A program made the translations under genes and the position numbers. Shown here in pieces: positions 16,974 to 25,053 of a stretch of 64,000 bases of DNA. The DNA is from Hydrocarboniphaga sp. (GTDB taxonomy: Bacteria > Pseudomonadota > Gammaproteobacteria > Nevskiales > Nevskiaceae). The notes under the pieces are model-generated. The model was not told the origin of the DNA and made no database searches. It saw only the letters and a program-made list of their open reading frames with translations. The stretch is from positions 62,001 through 126,000 of the forward strand of contig NZ_JAQGNT010000026.1 in the NCBI RefSeq assembly GCF_028291725.1. Direction: 5' to 3'. Position 1 is the stretch's first letter. Every line of letters starts with the position of its first letter.

Positions 16974-16994
16974 GGGCCGGTATAATCCCGGCCC
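16974..16994 (+). promoter_or_regulatory. Palindrome with a TATAAT box upstream of tRNA-Ser
   Basis: A perfect -10 hexamer TATAAT (16981-16986) lies in the loop of a 7-bp inverted repeat GGGCCGG/CCGGCCC, 38 nt before the tRNA-Ser gene. A good -35 match was not found at the standard distance. It is the likely core promoter of the tRNA. Confidence 0.5.
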
Positions 16995-17024
16995 TCGCGG
17001 TAATGCCTGTCTCGTTTTGCCTGC

Positions 17025-17116
17025 GGAGAGATGTCCGAGTGGTTTAAGGAGCACGCCTGGAAAGCGTGTATACGGGTCAAACCGTATCGAGGGTTCGAAT
17101 CCCTCTCTCTCCGCCA
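17025..17116 (+). tRNA. tRNA-Ser (anticodon GGA)
   Basis: This is a class II tRNA with acceptor stem GGAGAGA/TCTCTCC, anticodon stem CACGC/GCGTG and loop CTGGAAA, giving anticodon GGA. It has the long variable arm of tRNA-Ser (TACGGGTCAAACCGTA), T-loop GGTTCGAATCC, discriminator G and an encoded CCA. Confidence 0.97.
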
Positions 17117-17212
17117 ATTTCCAGTGTGCCTGCCAGCCTGATGGCCTCGCACAGCCTGATTTCCCCCGGGTCGATCGCGCTCGTACCGGTCGTTCTCACG
17201 GCGATTTTACTC

Positions 17213-17289
17213 TGGCGCGCCCGGCAGGATTCGAACCTGCGACCACTCGCTTAGAAGGCGAGTGCTCTATCCAACTGAGCTACGGGCGC
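17213..17289 (-). tRNA. tRNA-Arg (anticodon TCT)
   Basis: On the minus strand the acceptor stem GCGCCCG/CGGGCGC, D-arm AGCTCAGTTGGATAGAGC, anticodon stem CTCGC/GCGAG with loop CTTCTAA, and T-arm CAGGTTCGAATCCTG fold as a standard tRNA. The discriminator is G and CCA is encoded. The anticodon TCT reads AGA/AGG arginine codons. It is convergent with tRNA-Ser about 100 bp away. Confidence 0.97.
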
Positions 17290-17377
17290 GTGGCGCAATG
17301 TTAAGGCAAACGGCGTCGATCAGCCCCCTGCTGGAAGTGCCAGCGTAGAAAAAGCTCGGATTGTCGATGGCGCAACG

Positions 17378-17406
17378 ATTATAGAGTGCCGGACCGCGAA
17401 TTTTTC
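17378..17406 (-). promoter_or_regulatory. Candidate promoter of tRNA-Arg
   Basis: A perfect TATAAT on the minus strand (17378-17383) lies about 90 nt upstream of the tRNA-Arg gene. The hexamer 17 bp further upstream is GAAAAA, a poor -35 match. It is the only good -10 box in the region. Confidence 0.35.
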
Positions 17407-17487
17407 CTGCGGGCACACTCTGCAAGCCGATTGTGTTCAGCCTGGCCTAAGCATAGGAAGTCGTTACTTCTGTTCAGGAAACAAGGG

Positions 17488-17516
17488 TTGGCAATTGGTC
17501 CTGCTTTGAGTAGAGT
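17488..17516 (+). promoter_or_regulatory. Candidate promoter of the GfcA-like gene
   Basis: TTGGCA (17488-17493) and TAGAGT (17511-17516) are separated by 17 bp and lie 54 nt before the start codon. The rest of the 17290-17570 gap holds no gene. Confidence 0.45.
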
Positions 17517-17570
17517 GCTTCAAGGATCAACCTGATTTGCGCGCGACCGTTCGAAATATTGGAGATTGGC

Positions 17571-17840
17571 ATGAAGAAGTTTTTGGCTATTGCGGTACTG
17601 GGAATGCTCGCCAATGGAACGGCGTTCGCGGCTGAGCAGGGCACCACCGGTTCTCCCGGCGGCGGCGCTGAAGACGGCACCAATGTTGGCCTGACCGTCG
17701 GTATCGCGGCCGCTACGGCGGCGGTGATTGGGGTTGTGGTCAACGCGGCAGCTGGCGACGACGCGTCGGATTCGTCGACCTCTACTTCCACCAGCACCTC
17801 TACCAGTACGTCTACCAGCACCGCAACCGCTACCCACTAA
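17571..17840 (+). CDS. GfcA-like small exported protein with Ser/Thr-repeat tail
   Basis: This is an 89-residue protein with a signal peptide (MKKFLAIAVLGMLANGTAFA), a Gly-rich segment and a second hydrophobic stretch (VGLTVGIAAATAAVIGVVV). It ends in a tail of alternating Ser and Thr (DSSTSTST repeated) closing TATATH. The layout matches E. coli GfcA/YmcD, the Thr-rich first protein of the group 4 capsule operon, and the genes downstream match other Gfc/Yjb members. The ATG at 17571 is preferred over 17559 because GGAG lies 7 nt before it. A terminator follows, so it is expressed partly separately. Its biochemical role is unknown. Confidence 0.75.
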   Translation: MKKFLAIAVLGMLANGTAFAAEQGTTGSPGGGAEDGTNVGLTVGIAAATAAVIGVVVNAAAGDDASDSSTSTSTSTSTSTSTSTATATH

Positions 17841-17874
17841 GAGCGGACACGGGGCTTATAGCTCCGAGCTGATT

Positions 17875-17905
17875 AAAAAAGGCCAGCGTTATGCTGGCCT
17901 TTTTT
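17875..17905 (+). terminator. Bidirectional Rho-independent terminator
   Basis: A perfect 13-bp stem made of AAAAAAGGCCAGC and GCTGGCCTTTTTT encloses the loop GTTAT. It can stop transcripts from either side. It lies between the GfcA-like gene and the exporter gene. Confidence 0.92.
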
Positions 17906-18013
17906 CTGTTTTAGAATCGCGCGGATCTCGTTCGGGCACCTGTACAAGCTTGCCGGATACTGACGACCCGCCGAAATCTACGTTCGTTGTTGCTTAGCTC
18001 CGGGGATTACCGC

Positions 18014-20863
18014 ATGAGAGCTGTTGTTCGCTCGCTCTGTCGCCTGCACTGCGTCTTGCTGTTCGTGACTGTCAGCAACGCATGGGCACAAAGTTCACTG
18101 ATCGATCCTTCTGTTTTGTCGCAACTCAGCCCGGAAGATAAACAGCAGCTGCTCAATGGCCTCGGCAATGGCGCTTCCAGCAGCACCAACAACCAGGACC
18201 AGACGCTGCAGAATCCGCAGATCCTGCGCTCGAATTCGAGCCGAGACGAGGCCTATCCGTCTGGCGATCAAAACGGCTACGACGTCTACGACTATCCCTT
18301 GAGCGGTAACGACAGGCGTCGTGGATCGCAGTATCAGAGCCGCGATACCAACGATCAGGACCAGGACGGTACCTTCGCCAATCCGCGAAAGCAGTCAGAC
18401 TTGGACGGTCGCTCAACAAACTCCCGGAATCAGAGGCAGCAGGATTCGCGGGCGGATCGTCTGGATGGGTCCGGGAAGGGTGAGCCGGAGCGATCGTTCA
18501 ATCAGCGCCAGACCGGAGCGCCGTACAAGAAGGCGCGCCCGTTCGGCTACGAGTTGTTCTCCGGTGTGCCGAATACTTTCGCTCCGGCTACGGACATCCC
18601 GGTACCCGGCGACTACGTGATCGGCCCGGGAGACAACATCCGGATCCAGCTGTTCGGGAACCAGAACGAGACCTTTACACTGCTGGTTTCACGCGACGGT
18701 ACCGTCAATTTCCCGAAACTCGGGCCGATCAGCACCAACGGGCTGCGCTTCGACGAACTGCAGGCTTTGCTCGAAGGTCGGGTCAGCAAGGAAATGATAG
18801 GTACTACGGCGAGCGTCACGCTGGGTCGCCTTCGCTCGATGCGTGTTTTCGTGCTCGGCGACGTGAAGCGTCCCGGTTCTTACACAGTGTCTTCGCTGTC
18901 GACGATGACTCACGCCTTGTTTGTCAGTGGCGGCGTCAGCCCGGTGGGTTCGCTGCGTCGGGTTCAGCTCAAGCGGGCGGGGCAGGTCGTACAGACGCTC
19001 GATCTCTATCGCTTTTTGCTGGGCGGTGATTCCAGCAATGATGTTCGTCTTCAACCAGGCGACGTGGTTTTCGTGCCGCCGGTTGCAGCCAGGGTCACCG
19101 TGGAAGGTGAAGTAAAACGCCCCGCGATCTATGAATTGAGTGGCGAGCGCTCGCTGGCCGATGTCGTGGCGCTGGCGGGCGGGCGGCTGGCTTCCAGCGA
19201 TCAGACTTCGGTCGAGGTCGAGCGCGTAACGCCGTCCGCCGAACGCCAGATGCTGAACTTTGACATTGCCAAGGCCTCGGATCTGGCGGCTCCGATTCAC
19301 GACGGCGACGTCGTGCGGGTACGCAAGATCGCCAGGCAGATTTCCAACGAGATTCGGGTTACCGGCTACGTCAAGTATCCTGGCAGCTATCCGTGGACCG
19401 AGAGCCGTAACCTCGGTTCGGTGCTCGAACTCGCTGGAGTGCGGGAATCGGATATCCAGGCCGAGGTTTATCTCCCGCTGGGCGCCATCGAGCGCACCAA
19501 CAAGCAAACCGGTATCCGCGAGTTCGTTTCGTTCAATGTGTCGAATGTAATGAATTCGACCGGTACGCCGGTGGTTCTCGAGCCGAACGACGTCGTCATC
19601 GTGTTCGGGCGCGAGGACATCGCGTATCTGAGTTCGCGTGACGTCGAATCCACGCTGGAGGGCAAACCGGTCGCTGCCGCAAAAACCTGTGCAGGCCTGG
19701 TGGAGTTGCAGCGGATCGTCAACAGCCAGAGGGCGGTGCGCTTCCTTCGCGCGCTGTCATCCGAAAGTCTGCGTCTGCGAAAAATGGCACGCGCTCGTGT
19801 CGAGTGCCCGGAAATTTTCGAGGAAGTGCCTCGGGCGCTGCCGTATCTGCTGGACAAGAGCGTCGGTGTCTATGGCGAAGTGACACGCCCCGGCGTCTAT
19901 CCGGTTGCAGATGGAACCAACTTCGAATTGCTGATGCAGGCGGTTGCCGGCCCGACCAGCGAGAGCGATCCGCGGAACGTGGAATACGTTTCGTACACGG
20001 ATGCACTGTCCAATGGCAAGGCCAGATACGAAACACTCGATTTGGCGCAGGCATCGACAGCGCAGCATGTAATCGCAGCGGGCGACGTTTTCAACTTTCG
20101 CGCGGTCTATCTCGACCAGGAAATCGGCTCCGTGCGCCTGATCGGCGAAGTACGCTTCCCTGGGACTTACAGCGTCATGCGCGGCGAAACCATGTCGCAG
20201 ATCGTCGCGCGGGCGGGCGGCTTGACCGACAACGCCTATCCTTACGGCGCGGTTTTCACGCGCGAAAGCGCGCGCAACGCCGAAGAGGCTTCCTACAAGC
20301 GAGCGGCAAACGAGTTGCAGGAAGCGGTGGTCACCGTGGTCACCAGTGGCACCTTGAACGGTGATGTCTCATCGACCGCCGCTTTTCTCGACGGCGTCAT
20401 CAAGCGGTTGCAGAGCGCCAAGGCGGCAGGACGTGTGGTCGTACAGGCCGACCCGGCCGTGCTCCGTCTGCGGCCGGAGCAGGATGTGCTGATGGAGGCG
20501 GGTGACGCGCTGTTGATTCCGAAGCGACCGTCTTCGGTCAGTGTTGCCGGGCAGGTTTTGAATCCGGGTTCGCAGATCTTCGTGCCCGGCAACGCGGCCC
20601 AGGATTACATCGAGCACGCTGGCGGTATCGGCCAGGCCGCGGACAGGAAGCGCGCCTTCATCGTGTTCCCGAACGGCGAGGCCAAACCGCTCAAGCTCAG
20701 TGCCTGGAACTTTGAAAAGCAGGACGTACCACCGGGCAGCCTGATCATCGTTCCGCGTAATGCGGCGCCCTTGAACCGGCTGTTGCTGTCCGAGCGCCTG
20801 CTCAGCATCTTCTCCAGCCTTGCGATTTCAGCGGCCGCCCTGGTCACGATCGGAAACAACTAG
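18014..20863 (+). CDS. Polysaccharide export protein with six SLBB domains (Wza/GfcE-like)
   Basis: This is a large (949-residue) outer-membrane polysaccharide export protein. A signal peptide (MRAVVRSLCRLHCVLLFVTV) is followed by a low-complexity Asn/Asp/Gln/Arg-rich region (about 50-165). A Poly_export domain (YVIGPGDNIRIQLFGNQ) comes next, and then six SLBB units recognisable by the pattern G-x-V-x-x-P-G/A: VLGDVKRPGSY, VEGEVKRPAIY, VTGYVKYPGSY, VYGEVTRPGVY, LIGEVRFPGTY and VAGQVLNPGS. The C-terminus has a hydrophobic helix (LLLSERLLSIFSSLAISAAALV). E. coli Wza is about 380 residues with fewer repeats, so this is an enlarged form. The signal peptide lacks a lipobox. The upstream TTG at 17987 is less likely than ATG 18014. 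Confidence 0.9.
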   Translation: MRAVVRSLCRLHCVLLFVTVSNAWAQSSLIDPSVLSQLSPEDKQQLLNGLGNGASSSTNNQDQTLQNPQILRSNSSRDEAYPSGDQNGYDVYDYPLSGNDRRRGSQYQSRDTNDQDQDGTFANPRKQSDLDGRSTNSRNQRQQDSRADRLDGSGKGEPERSFNQRQTGAPYKKARPFGYELFSGVPNTFAPATDIPVPGDYVIGPGDNIRIQLFGNQNETFTLLVSRDGTVNFPKLGPISTNGLRFDELQALLEGRVSKEMIGTTASVTLGRLRSMRVFVLGDVKRPGSYTVSSLSTMTHALFVSGGVSPVGSLRRVQLKRAGQVVQTLDLYRFLLGGDSSNDVRLQPGDVVFVPPVAARVTVEGEVKRPAIYELSGERSLADVVALAGGRLASSDQTSVEVERVTPSAERQMLNFDIAKASDLAAPIHDGDVVRVRKIARQISNEIRVTGYVKYPGSYPWTESRNLGSVLELAGVRESDIQAEVYLPLGAIERTNKQTGIREFVSFNVSNVMNSTGTPVVLEPNDVVIVFGREDIAYLSSRDVESTLEGKPVAAAKTCAGLVELQRIVNSQRAVRFLRALSSESLRLRKMARARVECPEIFEEVPRALPYLLDKSVGVYGEVTRPGVYPVADGTNFELLMQAVAGPTSESDPRNVEYVSYTDALSNGKARYETLDLAQASTAQHVIAAGDVFNFRAVYLDQEIGSVRLIGEVRFPGTYSVMRGETMSQIVARAGGLTDNAYPYGAVFTRESARNAEEASYKRAANELQEAVVTVVTSGTLNGDVSSTAAFLDGVIKRLQSAKAAGRVVVQADPAVLRLRPEQDVLMEAGDALLIPKRPSSVSVAGQVLNPGSQIFVPGNAAQDYIEHAGGIGQAADRKRAFIVFPNGEAKPLKLSAWNFEKQDVPPGSLIIVPRNAAPLNRLLLSERLLSIFSSLAISAAALVTIGNN

Positions 20864-20866
20864 CCC

Positions 20867-23005
20867 TTGAAGATTTCCAAATGGGCTGGGTTGCTGATGG
20901 TCGGCACTTTGGTGGTCTGGGCGGTCAGCTCGGACGCCACTGAAGACTATTCGTCGAGTGATTTCGGCACGGTCGGTCTGTTGCAGACGCCGACCGCGCG
21001 GATGTCGGACGATGGGGAGTTCAAGGCAGGAATATCGCTGGTTTCGCCGTACAACCAGCTTTTGCTCGGTGTGCAGCTATTGCCATGGCTCGAAACGCAG
21101 CTGCGTTACGTAGAGATCAGCAATCGGCTATATGGACCGGAAGACTTCAGCGGCGATCAGACCTACAAAGATCGCGGCGTGGATTTCAAGCTCCGGCTGA
21201 TAGAGGAGGGTGAGTATCTACCCGCCATTTCGCTCGGCATAGTTGATATTGGCGGCACCGGGCTTTTCTCGAGTGAATATCTGGTCGCAAGCCGCCGATA
21301 CCACAACCTCGATTTCAGTTTTGGACTTGGCTGGGGCCGTCTGGGCTCACGTGGGGGCTTGCACAATCCGTTTCGATTGCTATCCGGTAGGTTCGAAGAT
21401 CGTCCGAACGACGGAGCCGGTGGTATCTCCGTCAACCGTTTTTTCAGCGGTGCCGAGATATCACCGTTTGGAGGAATCCAATGGCAGACGCCGATCGACG
21501 GTGTCAGCTTGAAGCTGGAATATGATGGTAACGATTATCAGTCTGAAGTCTTCAACAACCGCCAGGATGTGCACTTTCCTCTGAACGCGGCCGTCAACTG
21601 GCGAGTCTGGGACTCGGTTGATTTATCCGCCGGCGTCGAGCGTGGCGATACGGCCATGCTGCGCCTGTCGGCCTTCACCAACTTTGTCCGCAATCGCGGC
21701 CCCGCGAAGGTATTCGATCCTCCTCCAACCCCGGCGTATCTGGGGGAAGCGAAAGCCAAGGGCGAGCCGATCCAGAAGGCGGCGGTGATCGATACCGCAA
21801 CGGTCGAGAGCATCCGCTCGGAGTTGAAGCGCCAGCAGATCAACTTGGTCGCGCTCGATGCCGATCCGGCGAAAGCGGATATCACGGTGTGGATGACGCA
21901 GTCCTTCGCGCGCGATCCGCATCGGGTCATCGGCCGGGTCGGGCAGACTCTGGCGACGATGGCGCCAGACGAATATCAATCCTTTACCGTCGTCAACGTC
22001 TCCGGCAAGGATGAGACCTACCGGGTGACGCTGCTGCGCAAGCAGTTGCAGGACTTCGTCGATTTCAAAGGCAGTGCGGAAGAGGTGCGCGCCAGCGCGC
22101 TGCTCGACCTGCCACGCGAGGACGCCTATCAAGACGCACAGTACAAGGACTTGGTGCCGTACCCGAACTTTTCCTGGGGCATGGGTCCTGCGCTCAGGCA
22201 GCACGTCGGCGGTCCGGACGACTTCTACTTCGGCCAGCTGTGGTGGCGTACCAATGCATCGCTCGCGCTGTCGGAGCAGTGGTCGTTTGCAAGTTCGGTC
22301 GGCGTCAATATCTACAACAACTTCGATGGACTGAAGGTTCGCGACACCAGTTCGCTGCCGCATGTCCGCAGCGACATCGTCCAGTACCTGAAACAAGGCG
22401 AGAACAATTTGGTGAAGCTGGAGACCAACTATATCTGGTCGCCGGCGACCGATTGGAAGGCGCGGTTTTCGGCTGGCATTTTTGAAGAAATGTACGGTGG
22501 CGTCGCGGGTGAAATTCTGTACAGCAAGCCGTATTCGCCGTGGGCGATCGGCCTGGACGCGAACTGGGTGCGCAAGCGCGATTTCGATCAGCGCTTCGGC
22601 TTCCAGGATTACAGCGTGGTCACCGGCCATTTGACGGGTTACTTCGATTTGCCGTTCTACGATCTGCATCTGAATGTCAGCGTCGGCCGTTATCTGGCGC
22701 GTGATGTCGGCAGCACCGTCGAATTGTCCAGGCAGTTTGCCAGCGGTGTCGTGGTCGGTGCGTTTGCGACCAGGACCGACGTTTCGGCAGCAGATTTTGG
22801 AGAAGGCAAGTTCGATAAGGGTTTCTTCCTCTACCTGCCGCTGGATATCTTCTTCCCACGTTCGACCCGGCGCGGGGCCAGCCTGGCTTTCCGTCCGCTG
22901 ACGCGCGACGGTGGCCAGAAAGTCCGGGATGGTGTCAGTCTCTACGGGCTCAACGAAGCCGGGCGTTTCGACCCCGATTCGGAATGGTTCGACGTATTGA
23001 AGTGA
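20867..23005 (+). CDS. YjbH/GfcD-family outer-membrane beta-barrel protein
   Basis: The 712-residue exported protein belongs to the YjbH family found in Yjb and group 4 capsule loci, where it is thought to help exopolysaccharide cross the outer membrane. The mature start DYSSSDFGTVGLLQTPTARM is the family hallmark, followed by GDQTYKDRGVDFKLRL and many amphipathic strands. An inserted periplasmic-like domain (about 300-390) separates two barrel-like halves. The second half contains FSWGMGPALRQHVGGPDDFY. The start is TTG at 20867, 3 nt after the exporter stop, which gives a normal signal peptide; ATG 20897 would truncate it. It is probably co-transcribed with the exporter. Confidence 0.88.
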   Translation: MKISKWAGLLMVGTLVVWAVSSDATEDYSSSDFGTVGLLQTPTARMSDDGEFKAGISLVSPYNQLLLGVQLLPWLETQLRYVEISNRLYGPEDFSGDQTYKDRGVDFKLRLIEEGEYLPAISLGIVDIGGTGLFSSEYLVASRRYHNLDFSFGLGWGRLGSRGGLHNPFRLLSGRFEDRPNDGAGGISVNRFFSGAEISPFGGIQWQTPIDGVSLKLEYDGNDYQSEVFNNRQDVHFPLNAAVNWRVWDSVDLSAGVERGDTAMLRLSAFTNFVRNRGPAKVFDPPPTPAYLGEAKAKGEPIQKAAVIDTATVESIRSELKRQQINLVALDADPAKADITVWMTQSFARDPHRVIGRVGQTLATMAPDEYQSFTVVNVSGKDETYRVTLLRKQLQDFVDFKGSAEEVRASALLDLPREDAYQDAQYKDLVPYPNFSWGMGPALRQHVGGPDDFYFGQLWWRTNASLALSEQWSFASSVGVNIYNNFDGLKVRDTSSLPHVRSDIVQYLKQGENNLVKLETNYIWSPATDWKARFSAGIFEEMYGGVAGEILYSKPYSPWAIGLDANWVRKRDFDQRFGFQDYSVVTGHLTGYFDLPFYDLHLNVSVGRYLARDVGSTVELSRQFASGVVVGAFATRTDVSAADFGEGKFDKGFFLYLPLDIFFPRSTRRGASLAFRPLTRDGGQKVRDGVSLYGLNEAGRFDPDSEWFDVLK

Positions 23006-23061
23006 GCTTTGCTCGTCTCGGCCGGCATCAGGTTTTCGCAATCAAGGCCGGTTCGTTGTGT

Positions 23062-23742
23062 TCAAGCCGGCCGCTTCAATACTTCGAGCTCGATCGGGGC
23101 CATGTCCGGCGAGATGTGTTGCAGGCTGCGCCACGCCATCGGGCTGCGTTTGCTCAGCCAGTAGCGATTCGGATGCCGCCATTTGCGGTCGCTCGATTCC
23201 ATGTCTTCGCGGATGCGCAGCGTGTCGAAAGACTGATCGAGAATGCTGATGCTCTCGTCGCCCTCGACGGTGAATTTCGATTGCACCGGAATACCGAACG
23301 CCGCACCGATGTCGATGCTGCGACGGAGCATCCCGCTGGGCGCTGCCGGCGCCGCGAAATTGTATTGTTCGAGCAGATCCGGTCCGAACAGTACGCAGCC
23401 CGAAAGATCGGTCGGCAGGCCGACGGTCTTGACGATGCGCCCGTGACGGGTCACGAGCATGATCCGGTTGGCGGAGAGCCACTGCAGGTCATCGCCGCTC
23501 TTTTCTGCCAGGACCATGATGCCCCGCGAGCCATTCCCGATGCGGACTCCCAGTTGGGCATAGGGCGCCGCTTCGACTTGCGCCCGGCTGCGTGGGTACG
23601 CCGAGCCTGATGGGCCGACCAGCGAGAAACTGTCCTTGACCAGTTGCAGGCTCGGCGTCTGACTGCATCCGGCCACGGCGGCGGTGCCCGCCGCGACAAG
23701 AAAACTCCGCCGCGTCAACGGGGACGATCGGGTGATCTCCAT
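23062..23742 (-). CDS. YjbF/GfcB-family lipoprotein with a Tat-like signal
   Basis: The protein has 226 residues. It has a twin-arginine-like signal (LTRRSFLVAAG, Arg11-Arg12) ending in the lipobox VAGC (Cys26). The body matches the YjbF/GfcB pattern: AAPYAQLGVRIGNGSRGIMVLA, LQWLSANRIMLVTRHGRIVKTVGLPTDL and DRKWRHPNRYWLSK. In E. coli this lipoprotein is encoded in the same direction as the Yjb/Gfc genes. Here it is convergent with the YjbH gene, 56 bp away. Export by Tat rather than Sec is an inference from the signal. Confidence 0.85.
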   Translation of the reverse strand: MEITRSSPLTRRSFLVAAGTAAVAGCSQTPSLQLVKDSFSLVGPSGSAYPRSRAQVEAAPYAQLGVRIGNGSRGIMVLAEKSGDDLQWLSANRIMLVTRHGRIVKTVGLPTDLSGCVLFGPDLLEQYNFAAPAAPSGMLRRSIDIGAAFGIPVQSKFTVEGDESISILDQSFDTLRIREDMESSDRKWRHPNRYWLSKRSPMAWRSLQHISPDMAPIELEVLKRPA

Positions 23743-23932
23743 GAAGGGATGTGATCCTCAATTTTATGCGCAATGCGATTGCGGGCTCAGCAAGTGTGTG
23801 CGGCGGCCCCCACAGCATCGCTTGTTTACGTTCTAGACGAATAGTAGCCGGGTCTGGCCAAGCCTCCATCGCCCTCGCTACAATCCGCAAGCAGATATTG
23901 GGTCTAATCCGCTGCTTTCCACGGAGTTTTGA

Positions 23933-24949
23933 GTGAACGAGAAGATTTTGAACGAAACCGCGCTCGGCATGGTGGCGCCGGGCCGTGGCATCCTGGCCGC
24001 CGACGAGTCGACCGGTACCATCAAAAAGCGCTTCGACAAGATCGGTATCGAAAACGTCGAGGCCAATCGCCAGGCGTATCGCGACATGTTGTTCACCACC
24101 CCGGATTTCGAGAAGCACACCTCGGGCGTGATCCTGTTCGAGGAAACCCTGTTTCAGAAGAGCATGGCCGGCGTTCCGTTCCCGGAACTGCTCGCGTCCA
24201 AGGGCGTGATCCCGGGCATCAAGGTCGATCAGGGAGCCAAGCCGCTGTTCGGGGCCGGCCTCGATGAAACCATCACCGAAGGCCTCGACGGCCTGCGCCA
24301 GCGGCTGCAGAAGTACAAGGCTGCCGGCGCCCGCTTTGCCAAATGGCGCGGGGTGATCGTGATCGGCGACGGTACGCCGAGCGACTACGCGATCCACACC
24401 AACGCGCATGCGCTCGCCCGTTACGCGGTGCTGTGCCAGGAAGCGGACATTGTGCCGATTGTCGAGCCGGAAGTGCTGATGGACGCCGACAACAGCGTCG
24501 AGGTCTGCGAGTCGGTCACCGATCGCGTGCTCGAAGCCGTGTTCCATGAGCTGTACCTGCAGAGGGTGCTGCTGGAGGGCATGATCCTGAAACCGAACAT
24601 GGTCGTGTCCGGCATCAAGTGCCCGGTTCAGGCCGGCGTGCAGGAAGTGGCCGAGCGCACCCTCAAGCTGCTGAAGCGCCGCGTGCCGATCGCCGTCCCG
24701 GGCGTCGCGTTCCTGTCCGGTGGCCAGAGCGACGAACTCGCCACGGCGCATCTGGACGCAATGAACAAGATCGGCGGCTTTACCTGGGGCCTGACCTTCA
24801 GTTACGGCCGCGCGCTGCAGGCCGCAGCGCTGAAAGCCTGGGGCGGCAAGAATGCCGACGCTGGCAAGGCGGCGCACCTGCACCGGGCCAAGATGAATGG
24901 CCTGGCGGCGCTCGGCAAGTGGGACAAGTCGCTGGAAAAGGCCGCCTGA
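23933..24949 (+). CDS. Fructose-bisphosphate aldolase, class I
   Basis: This aldolase cleaves fructose-1,6-bisphosphate into dihydroxyacetone phosphate and glyceraldehyde-3-phosphate in glycolysis and gluconeogenesis. The 338-residue protein is of the Schiff-base class related to animal aldolases. It shows GRGILAADESTGTIKKRF near the start, KWRGVIVIG in the middle, and the Schiff-base lysine in MILKPNMVV (Lys220). A GGQSDELAT phosphate-binding loop follows. The start is GTG at 23933 with GGAG upstream. A very strong terminator follows. Confidence 0.95.
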   Translation: MNEKILNETALGMVAPGRGILAADESTGTIKKRFDKIGIENVEANRQAYRDMLFTTPDFEKHTSGVILFEETLFQKSMAGVPFPELLASKGVIPGIKVDQGAKPLFGAGLDETITEGLDGLRQRLQKYKAAGARFAKWRGVIVIGDGTPSDYAIHTNAHALARYAVLCQEADIVPIVEPEVLMDADNSVEVCESVTDRVLEAVFHELYLQRVLLEGMILKPNMVVSGIKCPVQAGVQEVAERTLKLLKRRVPIAVPGVAFLSGGQSDELATAHLDAMNKIGGFTWGLTFSYGRALQAAALKAWGGKNADAGKAAHLHRAKMNGLAALGKWDKSLEKAA

Positions 24950-24985
24950 TCGCAGCACGATCGCCAGCACGAGCGTAGTAATACA

Positions 24986-25038
24986 ATCGCCCCCGGTCGG
25001 CTGCGACGCTGTCGCGCCGACCGGGGGCGATGTTTTTT
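24986..25038 (+). terminator. Strong Rho-independent terminator after the aldolase gene
   Basis: A 16-bp perfect outer stem (24986-25001 with 25016-25031) is extended by a 5-bp inner stem GCGAC/GTCGC with one bulged base and runs into seven bases GTTTTTT. The next gene starts 16 nt after it. Confidence 0.9.
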
Positions 25039-25053
25039 GGGAAAGGACGCAAC

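Noticed and set aside
17017..17304. Short plus-strand frames across the two tRNA genes
   Set aside because: They translate tRNA-Ser and antisense tRNA-Arg sequence; the tRNA folds are certain.
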